Numbered from the stretch's first letter, positions 31,552 to 44,092 are shown. The stretch is 64,000 nucleotides of DNA from Cherax quadricarinatus (GCF_038502225.1 NC_091307.1:28551078-28615077), one strand, 5' to 3'. Notes: generated by a model not told the origin, from the sequence alone. Program-made: numbers and translations.

Positions 31552-31554
<3 letters not shown>
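31481..31554. repeat. Short CA microsatellite and spacer
   Basis: CA runs (31481-31513) directly after the LINE tail. Confidence 0.8.

Positions 31555-31628
<74 letters not shown>
31555..31628. repeat. (GA)n microsatellite
   Basis: About 37 AG dinucleotides. Confidence 0.98.
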
Positions 31629-31631
<3 letters not shown>

Positions 31632-31775
31632 CAGTTCAGTAGGAACTGTGCCAAACTGTGTTCCCGGATGTTTAGCACAGGTGTTCGTGGCACACGTACT
31701 TATATACTTGTCGTAAGTGCGAGCGTTCAGTATGTGCCTATAAATGTAGGCGCACAGTATGTACGTAATTGTGTT

Positions 31776-33186
31776 ACCAACCACGGTGTTCTCGAGATTG
31801 CTACTAGCTACGGTGTTCTCGAGGCTGCTATTAGCCACGGTGTTCTCGAACTTGCTACTAGCCACGGTGTTCTCGAGGTTGCTACTAGACACGGTGTTCT
31901 CGAGGCTGCTACTAGCCACGGTGTTCGAGAGGCTGATACTAGCCACGGTGTTCTCGAGGTTGCTACTAGCCACGGTGTTCTCGAGACTGCCACTAGCCAC
32001 GATGTTCTCGAAGCTGCTACTAGCCGCCATGTTCTCGAGGCTGCTACCAGCCACAGTGTTCTCAGGGCTGCTACTAGCCACCATGTTTTCGAGGCTACTA
32101 GCCACGATGTTCTGGATGTTGCTACTAGCCACAATGTTCTTGATGCCAATACCAGCCATGATCTCGAGACTGCCATTGGCCACGGTGTTCTCAAGGCTGC
32201 TACTAGCCACGGTGTTCTCGAGGCTGCTACTAGTCACGGTGTTCTCAAGGCTTCTACTAGCTACGGTGTTCTCAAGGCTTCTACTAGCTACGGTGTTCTC
32301 AAGGTTGCTGCTAGCCTCGGTCTTCTCGAGGCTGCTACTAGCCGCCATGTTCTTGAGGCTGCTAGAAGCCACGGTGTTCTCGAGGCTGCTAGTAGAAACG
32401 GTGTTCTCGAGGCTGCTACTAGCCACCATGTTCTCGATCCTGCTACTAGACACCATGTTCTCGAGGCTGTTACAGTCCACCATGTTTTCGAGGCTGCTAC
32501 TAGCCACAATGTTCTCAAGGCTGCTACTAACCACCATGGTCTCGAGGCTGTTACTAGTCACCATGTTCTCAAGGCTGCTACTAGCCACGGTGTTCTAAAG
32601 GCTGCTACTAGCCACCATGTTCTCGACGTTGCTATTTGCCACGGTGTTCTCAAGGCTGCTACTGGCCACCATGTTCTCAAGGCTGCTACTAGCCACGGTG
32701 TTCTCAAGGCTGCTATTAGCCACGTTGTTCTTGAGGCTGATACTAGCCACGGTGTTCTCAAGGCTGATACTAGCTACAAAGTTCTCAAAGCTGCTACTAG
32801 CTACCATGTTCTCGAGGCTGCTACTGGCCACGGTGTTCTCAAGGCTGCTACTAGCCACAGTGTTCTCAAGGCTGCTCTTAGCCACGGTGTTCTCAAGGCT
32901 GCTCTTAGCGACGGTGTTCTTGAGGCTGCTACTAGCCACCACGTTCTCAAGGCTGCTACTAGCCACAGTATTCTCAATGCTGCTCTTAGCCACGGTGTTC
33001 TTGAGGCTACTAGCCACGGTGTTCTCAAGGCTGATACTAGCCACGGTGTTCTCAAGGCTGCTGCTAGCCACAGTGTTCTCAAGGCGATGGCCACAGTGCT
33101 AGCCACAGTGTTCTTAGCGATGGTGTTCTTGAGGCTGCTACTAGCCACCATATTCTCAAGGCTGCTACTAGCCAGCATGTTCTTGA
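31776..33186. repeat. 27-bp minisatellite
   Basis: About 52 diverged copies of CTCGAGGCTGCTACTAGCCA plus CGGTGTT. Units differ by substitutions (CACGG, CACCATG, CTCAAGG, CTTGAGG) and by a few in-frame losses. One plus-strand frame (31542-33218, 558 codons; nine-residue repeats like VLEAATSHG) stays open across the array, the GA run and unique DNA. Other frames on both strands are also open for long distances. The plus frame lacks a recognised domain and I do not call it a gene. Confidence 0.93.
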
Positions 33187-33828
33187 TACAATCACACCAA
33201 TTAGCAAGGCACAAGTGAGCCAGAAGCGGCTGGCGAGTATTCTTCCAATACACAGTGAGGTCGTCGACTCCCAACAACCTGACCTCTTAACATGGCCATC
33301 ACTTCCTTACGTATTACAATGTGTTGATTGATGTGGGATATAAATATGCAAAAATTTTGTATTGACGTGCGTAAAATATATTTGCATTAAGGTAACTGCC
33401 GTTAATATTTGACAGAGAAGAATGCGACTTAGTTTCTTAAAAAAAAAAAAGTTCGTATTCTCACGCTTGTTTAAGTTGGAAGCCTATTCTTGCACTACGT
33501 GTTATGATTTAGAGTTTTGTCTCCTAAACGTTCAGTTTACTGTACGCGCCATATCCATCCTGAGGACTTTAGGGCAAGAACATATGGATGCACAAAAGGC
33601 CTAGGAACTATTCTCAAAAGGATTAACAGGAGTGCATTTGGATTTACCTCTACAGTTGACTTCTCTTTCTGGTATCTTATTTTTCATTAATAAGATATCT
33701 TGAAACATCACACAGGTTATTAAATGGACAATAAAGCACACAGTGCTCTATATAATGACCACAGGGTTGGCTACATAGTTTTCATTTGGTTTCATCATCA
33801 TCTGTGTCTGCCAGACTGCCAGTATTGC
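33187..33828. other. Unique sequence, no gene recognised
   Basis: AT-rich spacer with an A run near 33440. Short ORFs lack known motifs. Confidence 0.4.
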
Positions 33829-34050
33829 CATGCATCCATCTGATGGTGGATGAGATGTAGCAGGTATCTGCCATGCATCCATCTGATGGTGGATGAGATG
33901 CAACGGTGTCTGTGACGCATCCATCTGATGGTGAATGAGATGCAGCGGTATGTGACGCATCGATCTGATGGTGGATGAGAGGCATCGGTGTGTGACGCAT
34001 CCATCTGATGGTGAATGAGATGCAGCGGTGTCTGTGTCGCATCCATCTGA
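33829..34050. repeat. 42-bp minisatellite
   Basis: Five to six copies built on GCATCCATCTGATGGTGGAT and GAGATGCAGCGGTGTCTGTG, with some units shortened by loss of GTCT. Confidence 0.92.
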
Positions 34051-34204
34051 GAAATCATCTTGGTTCCAGTTTTTGTTGTTGAGGTGTGCAGTTATGTAGG
34101 TTTTCCAATTAGCGGTGAGGAGTGACGCGTGTTAACTCTTGGCTTGCAAACCTATGCTCTGCTTTTTCTTGTAAATCTATTGTTTTTTCCTGTTTCCATT
34201 ATAA

Positions 34205-35050
34205 AAGTATGTTAACCACATGGAATCTAAGCATTTGCACAACCCGGAGCAACACGGGTTTAAAGCAGGTCGCTTCTGCCTCTCACAGTTATTTGACCAT
34301 TACGACATGATTTTGGATGCAGTGCAAGACAGGTAAAATGCGTAGTGTACACAAACTTCGCAGAAGCCTTTGACAAATGTGAACTTGGTGTGATAGCACA
34401 CAAAATGCCTGCAAACTAGAAAAGTTGGCAAATAGATATTTAATTTTCAGAAAGAACAGAACCCGTAAGTGTAATAGTGAACAGAGTGAAATCAGAAGTT
34501 GCCATAGTGAAAAGCTCTGTTTCCCAAGGCTCTGTTTCTTCTCTTTCTCATTCTCATATCCAACATAGAGGCATAACTCATAGCACTGTATTATCCTTGC
34601 AGACGATTCCAGAATCTGTATGAGACTGGCATCCATTGAAGACACATCACACCTCCAGGCTGATATTAACAGTTTTCCAGTGAGCCACTGGAGACTGAGA
34701 AATTTCATTTGCTCAGTTATGGGAAGATTGAGGAATTAAACCTCAAGGGAGTATAAAACAAACTAGGATCACTCAACAAAGAGACACGAGAGTGATTATA
34801 TCACGTGATCTCACCTTCATAATCACAACAGTGTTACTGTCACAACCGCAACGAAAATGATATATGAGGATGATCGCCAATATCCCTTGGCTGTTTTTAA
34901 GAAGAAACTGAGCCATTTTCTCAAAGTACCTGATCAGCCGGATTGTGTTGCCAGCACCAACAGGCTGGTTTATCAGGTCATCATCCGGAAGACTTCGTCT
35001 GGGACCGGGCCGCGGGGATGATGCCCCGCGGGACACACTACGGGTAGACC
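34205..35050 (+). mobile_element. LINE family 1 degenerate fragment (RT to tail)
   Basis: Begins ATGGAATCTAAGCATTTGCA, then GGTTTAAAGCAGGTCGCTTC (HGFKAGR), includes a decayed motif A (CTTCGCAGAAGCCTTTGACA) and a TGCAGACGATTCCAG form of FADDT. It ends with a tail (GATCAGCCGGATTGTGTTGC, then GGACCGGGCCGCGGGGATGA). Parts of the C-terminal region (about 34850-34910) are missing. Many stops; old copy. Confidence 0.82.
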
Positions 35051-35374
35051 CAAATATACTTATTGTTTGTTGGTTGCGCTTCAAGAAATAAATAATAGAT
35101 AAGCAAGGACAACTCGATATTGACAATATTTTCTTTGATGTTTACAGTGGAGCAGTTTTGTGTGTAATGAGGAGTTACTCTCGTGTTCTGTTTGTACCAT
35201 TATTTACATTTTCTGTCTGATGTTATTTACATTTTCTGTCTGATGTTATTTTGATGCATATATATTTTATATTTTTTTGATCATTGCAAATGTTACATGT
35301 TTTGATAAGGTTTTATAAAGATAATTGCACGGCTACGTTATAATTAAAATTTTAGCATGAATATAACCGAGAGA
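35051..35374. other. AT-rich spacer
   Basis: Contains a short duplication (TTATTTACATTTTCTGTCTG twice at 35200-35245). No gene recognised. Confidence 0.5.
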
Positions 35375-36466
35375 GGTCAACAGAGTTAAATCGGAGGCTG
35401 CCATAGTGAAGAGCTTTGTTCCACAAGGCACAGTACTCGCCCCCATCTTATTCCTTATCCTCATATCAGACATAAACAGAGATATACACCACAGCACCGT
35501 ATCATCCTTTGCGGATGATACTAGGATCTGCATGAGGCTGTCATCTGCTGAGGACGCGGTTAACCTCCAAGAAGATATAAACAAAGTTTTCCAGTGGGCA
35601 ACGGTAAACAATATGATGTTCAATGAGGACAAATTCCAACTACTCCGTTATGGAAAACTGGAGGAGATAATAACTAGAACAGAGTATACTACTGACTCCG
35701 GCCATACAATAGAGCGGAAAAATAATGTAAGGGACCTGGGAGTAGTAATGTCTGAGGATCTCACTTTCAAGGATCACAACAGTGCCACGATCGCACGTGC
35801 AAAGAAAATGATAGGATGGATAATGAGAACTTTCAAAACGAGAGATGCCAAGCCCATGATGATCATTTTCAAATCACTTGTTCTCTCTAGGCTGGAATAC
35901 TGCTGTACATTAACATCTCCATACAAAGCAGGTGAAATCGCAGATCTAGAGAGTGTACAGAGATCCTTTACTGCACGTATAAGTTCTGTCAAGCACCTTA
36001 ACTACTGGGAATGCTTGGAAGCACTTGACTTGTACTCGTTGGAACGCAGGGGGGAGAGATATATCATAATCTACACTTGGAAAATCTTGGAAGGAATGGT
36101 CCCAAATCTGCACACAGAAATCACTCCCTACGAAAGTAAAAGACTGGGCAGGCGATGCAAAATGCCGCCAATAAAAAGTAGGGGCGCCATTGGTACACTA
36201 AGAGAAAACACCATAAGTGTCCGGGGCCCAAAACTGTTCAACAGCCTCCCATCAAGCATTAGGGGAATTGCCAATAAACCCCTGGCTGCCTTCAAGAGAG
36301 AGCTGGACAGATACCTAAAGTCAGTGCCGGATCAGCCGGGCTGTGGCTCGTACGTCGGACTGCGTGCGGCCAGCAGTAACAGCCTAGTTGATCAGGCCCT
36401 GATCCATCGGGAGGACTGGTCATGGACCGGGCCGCGGGGGCATTGATCCCCGGAATAACCTCCAGG
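35375..36466 (+). mobile_element. LINE family 1, copy D (youngest-looking, 5'-truncated)
   Basis: Truncated within reverse transcriptase just upstream of motif B and running to a clean 3' end, CCGGAATAACCTCCAGGTAA at 36450-36469. It is almost identical to copy A over several hundred bases. I compared about 35640-35820 by eye and saw only isolated substitutions. No clear target-site duplication is visible. Confidence 0.9.
35376..36446 (+). CDS. LINE family 1 ORF2, C-terminal part, open (partial)
   Basis: Open frame from the truncation point to a TGA at 36444-36446. No ATG is needed because the 5' end is a truncation; a GTG at 35406 only looks like a start. It contains motif B (SFVPQGTVLAPILF), catalytic FADDT (35508-35522), the thumb-like region VRDLGVVMSEDLTFKDH, the C-terminal LNYWECLEALDLYSLERRGE, and ends near SWTGPRGH. 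It lacks the endonuclease and motif A, so it cannot be an active enzyme, but the absence of stops over 357 codons marks it as a recent copy. Confidence 0.88.
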   Translation, partial: VNRVKSEAAIVKSFVPQGTVLAPILFLILISDINRDIHHSTVSSFADDTRICMRLSSAEDAVNLQEDINKVFQWATVNNMMFNEDKFQLLRYGKLEEIITRTEYTTDSGHTIERKNNVRDLGVVMSEDLTFKDHNSATIARAKKMIGWIMRTFKTRDAKPMMIIFKSLVLSRLEYCCTLTSPYKAGEIADLESVQRSFTARISSVKHLNYWECLEALDLYSLERRGERYIIIYTWKILEGMVPNLHTEITPYESKRLGRRCKMPPIKSRGAIGTLRENTISVRGPKLFNSLPSSIRGIANKPLAAFKRELDRYLKSVPDQPGCGSYVGLRAASSNSLVDQALIHREDWSWTGPRGH

Positions 36467-37460
36467 TAAGTGCGCAGTTATAACGTTCCAGATGACCCTC
36501 CGACCTGGAACATGATGGCCACCCTTCCTATAGAGCGTAGGCTCTGTATTTCTCACCTCCAGGATTCAACTTCAGCAAACAGGTTTCCCCGAATCCCTTC
36601 ATAATGTGACCTTGTTCACACTCCAGCAGTATATCGAGCCATAAAATCTACCTCTCTCTCTCCACTCCAGTCTAACTTTCTTGTACAAGTCTGCTAAATG
36701 CTCACCTCTAGCACTTAAAGCCTTTTGCGCACCCTCATTCCTTCCCTTCCTGAACGACACCAACCATTCCCGTGTGCGGGTTGTGTACCGTCTTCTAATT
36801 CCTACATTCCGAATTCTCTGAATAATACTCACACCTCAAATTTCGTTCAGAGACGACATCTCTGCCTCTTGCCTCCTCTTTGCTTCACACTTATATAAAA
36901 GTGTCTGTTCCACAATACTTTTCTCCTCCATACATTTCTACCTTTCAAGAAATGCCTCAGCACACCACCTACCTTCCCTCATTGTTTCTGTGCTCCACCT
37001 CTTCTGTCATCGACTCATCTACCGACATGCACAACCACAAATACCTGGATACATTACTCTTACATTCTCTTCTATTTGATATCCAATCTTTCTTTTCTTT
37101 GCTAAATATTATTTTCCATCTTATACTCAATTTCCAAAATTCATCCACCAACTTTTGCACCTTTTATTTAGAATTTGAAAAAAAAATGTCATTGACAAAA
37201 AAAAAAACTGCGACGACTCCCACTTTGTGTCCTATTCATTTTCTGTGTTTTATTTTTTTCTCACCCCAGTAAGAGGTTAGTCTTTCCTTCCTATTGCATG
37301 AAATCACTGCCTCCCTTTCCTCGAACATTTACCAGCTCCGCAATATATTCTCTCATTCTAGCGCCTCCTCCTCCCCATCTAAAATATTCCCCTTGCTCTA
37401 TCAACTTAATCTCTCTCTGCAAAGGTGTTTATTATTCTCGGCAGTATTTGTTGATAGTTT
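36467..37460 (-). other. Unassigned region, possible decayed LINE on minus strand
   Basis: Mostly unrecognised. On the minus strand a 63-codon ORF at 36969-37160 contains SVDESMTEEVEHRNNEGR and LVDEFWKLSIRWKI. These weakly recall the LVxEFxxxCxRRxL and EVxxRVNEGR segments of another LINE group, from memory. A 77-codon minus ORF at 36599-36832 has no recognised motif. The plus strand is CT-rich. I cannot support a firm call. Confidence 0.25.
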
Positions 37461-38187
37461 CAACAAATATTGCTGATGTAGATGAATGGTTCAGAGAACC
37501 GACAAGTTGATAAATTAGACACATGTGCAACACTTGGGTATCTTTAATGAGGAAACGTTTCGCCACACAGTGGTTAAACGTTTCCTCATTAAAGATACCC
37601 AAGTGTTGCACATGTATTTAATTTATCAAATATTGCTGATAGTCACAACAAATATTGCTGATATTCTCAACAAATATTGCTGATAGTCACAACAAATATT
37701 GCTGATATTCTCAACAAATATTGCTGATAGTCACTACAAATATTGCTGATATTCTCAACAAATATTGCTGATAGTCACTACAAATATTGCTGATATTCTC
37801 AACAAATATTGCTGATAGTCACAACAAATATTGCTGATATTCTCAACAAATATTGCTGATAGTCACTACAAATATTGCTGATATTCTCAACAAATATTGC
37901 TGATAGTCACAACAAATATTGCTGATATTCTCAACAAATATTGCTGATAGTCACAACAAATATTGCTGATAGTCACAACAAATATTGCTGATAGTCACAA
38001 CAAATATTGCTGATATTCTCAACAAATATTGCTGATAGTCACAACAAATATTGCTGATAGTCACAACAAATATTGCTGATAGTCACAACAAATATTGCTG
38101 ATATTCTCAACAAATATTGCTGATAGTCACAACAAATATTGCTGATATTCTCAACAAATATTGCTGATAGTCACTACAAATATTGCA
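37461..38187. repeat. 22-bp minisatellite with 44-bp alternation
   Basis: CAACAAATATTGCTGATAGT plus CA alternates with CAACAAATATTGCTGATATT plus CT, giving a 44-bp dimer in much of the array (37640-37960). An interspersed fold-back element interrupts it at 37482-37627. About 26 units in total. Confidence 0.93.
37482..37627. mobile_element. Fold-back element of the GAAACGTTT family, 52-bp arms
   Basis: Left arm 37509-37560 (GATAAATTAGACACATGTGC and onward to GGAAACGTTT) and right arm 37576-37627 (AAACGTTTCCTCATTAAAGA onward to TTAATTTATC) are inverted copies with few mismatches, around a short CGCCACACAGTGGTT loop. The left flank GAATGGTTCAGAGAACCGAC belongs to the family as I recall it. It sits inside the 22-bp array. 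Confidence 0.85.
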
Positions 38188-38510
38188 TTGCCTCACCGCT
38201 CATTTAACCACTCTGTGTTTACATACTCTCCCATCCGTTTATCAACACTATATTATAAAAACCTTTCATCCACTAACCATTCTCCTTCCTAACAATAGCC
38301 ACTCTCCAGTACCCACAGACATCATCGGGACACTTCAAGCTGCACTCTTCAGTCTACCCATACCTCGTCGACGCTCATCCTCATTACCTGTGTTTCCTGT
38401 GACCCACATTTCTCCCCATAGTTACTTATAATGATCTTTCCCTAGCTGTCTCCTTTAATTTGTTAACTTTAACTTCACTCTTACCCATTGATGACATTCT
38501 CCTTGTGCCC
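38188..38510. other. Unassigned CT-rich spacer
   Basis: No gene recognised. Similar in composition to 36480-37460. Confidence 0.4.
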
Positions 38511-41500
38511 CATTAACCTCTTACTCTCACTGTTGCCATCAACCTCTTACTCTCACTGTTGCCATCAACCTCTTTCTCTCACTGTAGCCATCAACCTCTT
38601 ACTTTCACTGTAGCCATCAACCTCCTTCACTGTAGCCATCAATCTCTTACTCTCATTGTAGCCATCAACCTTTTTCACTATAGCATCAATCTCTTACTCT
38701 CATTGTAGCCATCAACCTTTTTCACTATAGCATCAACCTCTTACTCTCACTGTAGCCACCAACCTCTTACTATTGCCGTAGCCTTCAACCTTTTACTCTC
38801 ACCGTAGCCATCAACTTCTTACTCTCACTGTAGCCATCTACCTCTTACTCTCACTGTAGCCATCAACCTCTTACTCTCACTGTAGCCATCAACCTCTTAC
38901 TCTCACTGTAGCCATCAACCTCTTACTCTCACTGTAGCCATCAACCTCTTACTCTCACTGTTGCCATCAACATCTCACTCTCACTGTAGCCATCAACCTC
39001 TTACTCTCACTGTAGCCATCAACCTCTTACTCTCACTGTAGCCATCAACCTCTTACTCTCACTGTTGCCATCAACATCTTACTTTCACTGTAGCCATCAA
39101 CCTCTTTCTCTCATCGTTGCCATCAACCTCTTACTCTCACTGTAGCCATCAACCTCTTACTCTCACTGTAGCCATCAACCTCTTACTCTCACTGTAGCCA
39201 TCGACCTCTTACTCTCACTGTTGCCATCAACATCTTACTCTCACTGTAGTCATCAACCTCTTTCTCTCACCGTTGCTATCAACCTCTTACTCTCACTGTA
39301 GCCATCAACCTCTTACACTCACTGTTGCTATCAACATCTTACTCTCACTGTAGCCATCAACCTCTTTCTCTCACTGTTGCCATCAACCTCTTACTCTCAC
39401 TGTAGCCATCAACCTCTTACTCTCACTGTAGCCATCAACCTCTTACTCTCACTGTAGCCATCAACCTCTTACTCTCACTGTAGCCATCAACCTCTTACTC
39501 TCACTGTTGCCATCAACATCTTACTCTCACTGTAGCCATCAACCTCTTTCTCTCACTGTTGCCATCAACCTCTTAGTCTCACTGTAGCCATCGACCTCTT
39601 ACTCTCACTGTTGCCATCAACATCTTACTCTCACTGTAGCCATCAACCTCTTTCTCTCACTGTTGCCATCAACCTCTTACTCTCACTGTAGCCATCGACC
39701 TCTTACTCTCACTGTTGCCATCAACATCTTACTCTCACTGTAGCCATCAACCTCTTTCTCTCACTGTTGCCATCAACCTCTTACTCTCACTGTAGCCATC
39801 AACATCTTACTCTCACTGTAGCCATCAACCTCTTATTCTCACTGCAGCCATCAACATCTTACTCTCACTGCAGCCATCAACCTCTTACTCTCACTGCAGC
39901 CATCAACCTCTTTCTCTCACTGTTGCCATCAACCTCTTATTACTCTCACTGCAGCCATCAACATCTTACTCTCACTGCAGCCATCAACCTCTTTCTCTCA
40001 CTGTTGCCATCAACGTCTTACTCTCACTGTAGCCATCAATCTCTTACTCTGTTGCCATCAACATCTTACTCTCACTGTAGCCATCAACATCTTACTCTCA
40101 CTGTAGCCATCAACATCTTACTCTCACTGTTGCCATCAACATCTTACTCTCACTGTAGCCATCAACATCTTACTCTCACTGTAGCCATCAACATCTTACT
40201 CTCACTGTAGCCATCAACGTCTTACTCTCACTGTAGCCATCAACATCTTACTCTCACTGTAGCCATCAATCTCTTACTCTGTTGCCATCAACATCTTACT
40301 CTCACTGTAGCCATCAACATCTTACTCTCACTGTAGCCATCAACCTCTTACTCTCACTGTTGCCATCAACCTCTTACTCTCACTGTAGCCATCAACCTCT
40401 TACTTTCACTGTAGCCATCAACATCTTACTCTCACTGTAGCCATCAACATCTTACTCTCACTGTAGCCATCAACCTCTTACTATCACTGTAGCCATCAAC
40501 ATCTTACTCTCACTGTAGCCATCAACCTCTTACTATCACTGTAGCCATCAACATCTTACTCTCACTGTAGCCATCAACATCTTACTATCACTGTAGCCAT
40601 CAACATCTTACTCTCACTGTAGCCATCAACCTCTTACTCTCGCTGTAGCCATCAACCTCTTACTCTCACTGTAGCCATCATCTTACTCTCACTGTAGCCA
40701 TCTCTTACTCACTGTAGCCATCAACATCTTACTCTCACTGTAGCCATCAACCTCTTACTCTCACTGTTGCCATCAACCTCTTACTCTCACTGTAGCCATC
40801 AACCTCTTACTTTCACTGTAGCCATCAACATCTTACTCTCACTGTAGCCATCAACATCTTACTTTCACTGTAGCCATCAACATCTTACTCTCACTGTAGC
40901 CATCAACATCTTACTCTCACTGTAGCCATCAACCTCTTACTCTCACTGTAGCCATCAACATCTTACTCTCACTGTAGCCATCAACATCTTACTCTCACTG
41001 TAGCCATCAACATCTTACTCTCACTGTAGCCATCAACATCTTACTCTCACTGTAGCCAACAGCATCTTACTCTCACTGTAGCCATCAACATCTTACTCTC
41101 ACTGTAGCCAACAGCATCTTACTCTCACTGTAGCCAACAGCATCTTACTCTCACTGTAGCCATCAACATCTTACTTTCACTGTAGCCATCAACATCTTAC
41201 TCTCACTGTAGCCATCAACATCTTACTCTCACTGTAGCCATCAACATCTTACTCTCACTGTAGCCAACAGCATCTTACTCTCACTGTAGCCATCAACATC
41301 TTACTCTCACTGTAGCCATCAACATCTTACTCTCACTGTAGCTCACTGTAGCCAACAGCATCTTACTCTCACTGTAGCCATCAACATCTTACTCTCACTG
41401 TAGCCATCAACATCTTACTCTCACTGTAGCCATCAACATCTTACTCTCACTGTAGCCATCAACATCTTACTCTCACTGTAGCCATCAACATCTTACTCTC

Positions 41501-43945
41501 ACTGTAGCCATCAACATCTTATTCTCACTGTAGCTCTTACTCTCACTGTAACAACCTCTTACTCTCACTGTAGCCATCAACATCTTACTCTCACTGTAGC
41601 CATCAACCTCTTACTCTCACTGTAGCCATCAACCTCTTACTCTCACTGTAGCCATCAACCTCTTACTCTCACTGTAGCCATCAACCTCTTACTCTCACTG
41701 TAGCCATCAACCTCTTACTCTCACTGTAGCCATCAACATCTTACTCTCACTGTAGCCATCAACCTCTTACTCTCACTGTAGCCATCAACATCTTACTCTC
41801 ACTGTAGCCATCAACCTCTTACTCTCACTGTTGCCATCAACATCTTACTCTCACTGTAGCCATCAACCTCTTACTCTCACTGTTGCCATCAACATCTTAC
41901 TCTCACTGTTGCCATCAACATCTTACTCTCACTGTAGCCATCAACATCTTACTCTCACTGTAGCCATCAACATCTTACTCTCACTGTAGCCATCAACCTC
42001 TTACTCTCACTGTAGCCATCAACATCTTACTCTCACTGTAGCCATCAACATCTTACTCTCACTGTAGCCATCAACCTCTTACTCTCACTGTAGCCATCAA
42101 CCTCTTACTCTCACTGTAGCCATCAACATCTTATTCTCACTGTAGCCATCAACATCTTATTCTCACTGTAGCCATCAACCTCTTACTCTCACTGTAGCCA
42201 TCAACATCTTATTCTCACTGTAGCCATCAACATCTTATTCTCACTGTAGCCATCAACATCTTACTCTCACTGTAGCCATCAACATCTTACTCTCACTGTA
42301 GCCATCAACATCTTACTCTCACTGTAGCCATCAACCTCTTACTCTCACTGTAGCCATCAACATCTTATTCTCACTGTAGCCATCAACATCTTATTCTCAC
42401 TGTAGCCATCAACCTCTTACTCTCACTGTAGCCATCAACATCTTATTCTCACTGTAGCCATCAACCTCTTACTCTCACTGTAGCCATCAACATCTTATTC
42501 TCACTGTAGCCATCAACATCTTATTCTCACTGTAGCCATCAACATCTTACTCTCACTGTAGCCATCAACCTCTTACTCTCACTGTAGCCATCAACATCTT
42601 ACTCTCACTGTAGCCATCAACATCTTATTCTCACTGTAGCCATCAACATCTTATTCTCACTGTAGCCATCAACATCTTATTCTCACTGTAGCCATCAACC
42701 TCTTACTCTCACTGTAGCCATCAACATCTTATTCTCACTGTAGCCATCAACATCTTACTCTCACTGTAGCCATCAACATCTTACTCTCACTGTAGCCATC
42801 AACCTCTTACTCTCACTCTTGCCATCAACATCTTACTCTCACTGTAGCCATCAACCTCTTACTCTCACTGTAGCCATCAACATCTTATTCTCACTGTAGC
42901 CATCAACCTCTTACTCTCACTCTTGCCATCAACATCTTACTCTCACTGTAGCCATCAACCTCTTACTCTCACTGTAGCCATCAACCTCTTACTCTCACTG
43001 TAGCCATCAACATCTTATTCTCACTGTAGCCATCAACCTCTTACTCTCACTGTAGCCATCAACATCTTATTCTCACTGTAGCCATCAACATCTTATTCTC
43101 ACTGTAGCCATCAACATCTTACTCTCACTGTAGCCATCAACATCTTATTCTCACTGTAGCCATCAACCTCTTACTCTCACTGTAGCCATCAACATCTTAT
43201 TCTCACTGTAGCCATCAACATCTTACTCTCACTGTAGCCATCAACATCTTACTCTCACTGTAGCCATCAACCTCTTACTCTCACTCTTGCCATCAACATC
43301 TTACTCTCACTGTAGCCATCAACCTCTTACTCTCACTGTAGCCATCAACATCTTATTCTCACTGTAGCCATCAACCTCTTACTCTCACTCTTGCCATCAA
43401 CATCTTACTCTCACTGTAGCCATCAACCTCTTACTCTCACTGTAGCCATCAACATCTTATTCTCACTGTAGCCATCAACCTCTTACTCTCACTCTTGCCA
43501 TCAACATCTTACTCTCACTGTAGCCATCAACTTCTTACTCTCACTGTAGCCATCAACCTCTTACTCTCACTGTAGCCATCAACATCTTATTCTCACTGTA
43601 GCCATCAACCTCTTACTCTCACTCTTGCCATCAACATCTTACTCTCACTGTAGCCATCAACCTCTTACTCTCACTGTAGCCATCAACATCTTATTCTCAC
43701 TGTAGCCATCAACCTCTTACTCTCACTCTTGCCATCAACATCTTACTCTCACTGTAGCCATCAACCTCTTACTCTCACTGTAGCCATCAACATCTTATTC
43801 TCACTGTAGCCATCAACCTCTTACTCTCACTGTTGCCATCAACATCTTACTCTCACTGTTGCCATCAACCTCTTACTCTCACTGTTGCCATCAACATCTT
43901 ACTCTCACTGTTGCCATCAACCTCTTACTCTCACTGTTGCCATCA
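38511..43945. repeat. 26-bp minisatellite (5.4 kb)
   Basis: About 209 copies of CATCAACCTCTTACTCTCAC plus TGTAGC. Main variants are CAACATC for CAACCTC, TGTTGC for TGTAGC, TTATTCTC for TTACTCTC and CACTCTTGCC. They are regional: TGTTGC and CTCTTTCTCTC forms on the left, CAACAGCATC at about 41050-41370, TTATTCTC from about 42120 on. On the right a four-unit, 104-bp higher-order repeat is seen. Confidence 0.96.
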
Positions 43946-44092
43946 GTGTCGCCAGAAGTCTATCCATCTACATTTCATCATCTCTGTCAGTCTAGGAAAC
44001 TGATCTTGTTACACCCATAACGCAGCTCTGTACTTATTCATTCTCTTTTTTCTTAAAATAAATATTATCTATTACCAAACCTCTTTCTACTG
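43946..44092. other. Short unique spacer between two large arrays
   Basis: About 147 bp, AT-rich, no feature recognised. Confidence 0.6.

Noticed and set aside
36599..36832. Basic 77-codon minus-strand ORF as a possible DNA-binding protein
   Set aside because: No recognisable fold or motif; it may be part of a decayed retroelement but I could not confirm this.
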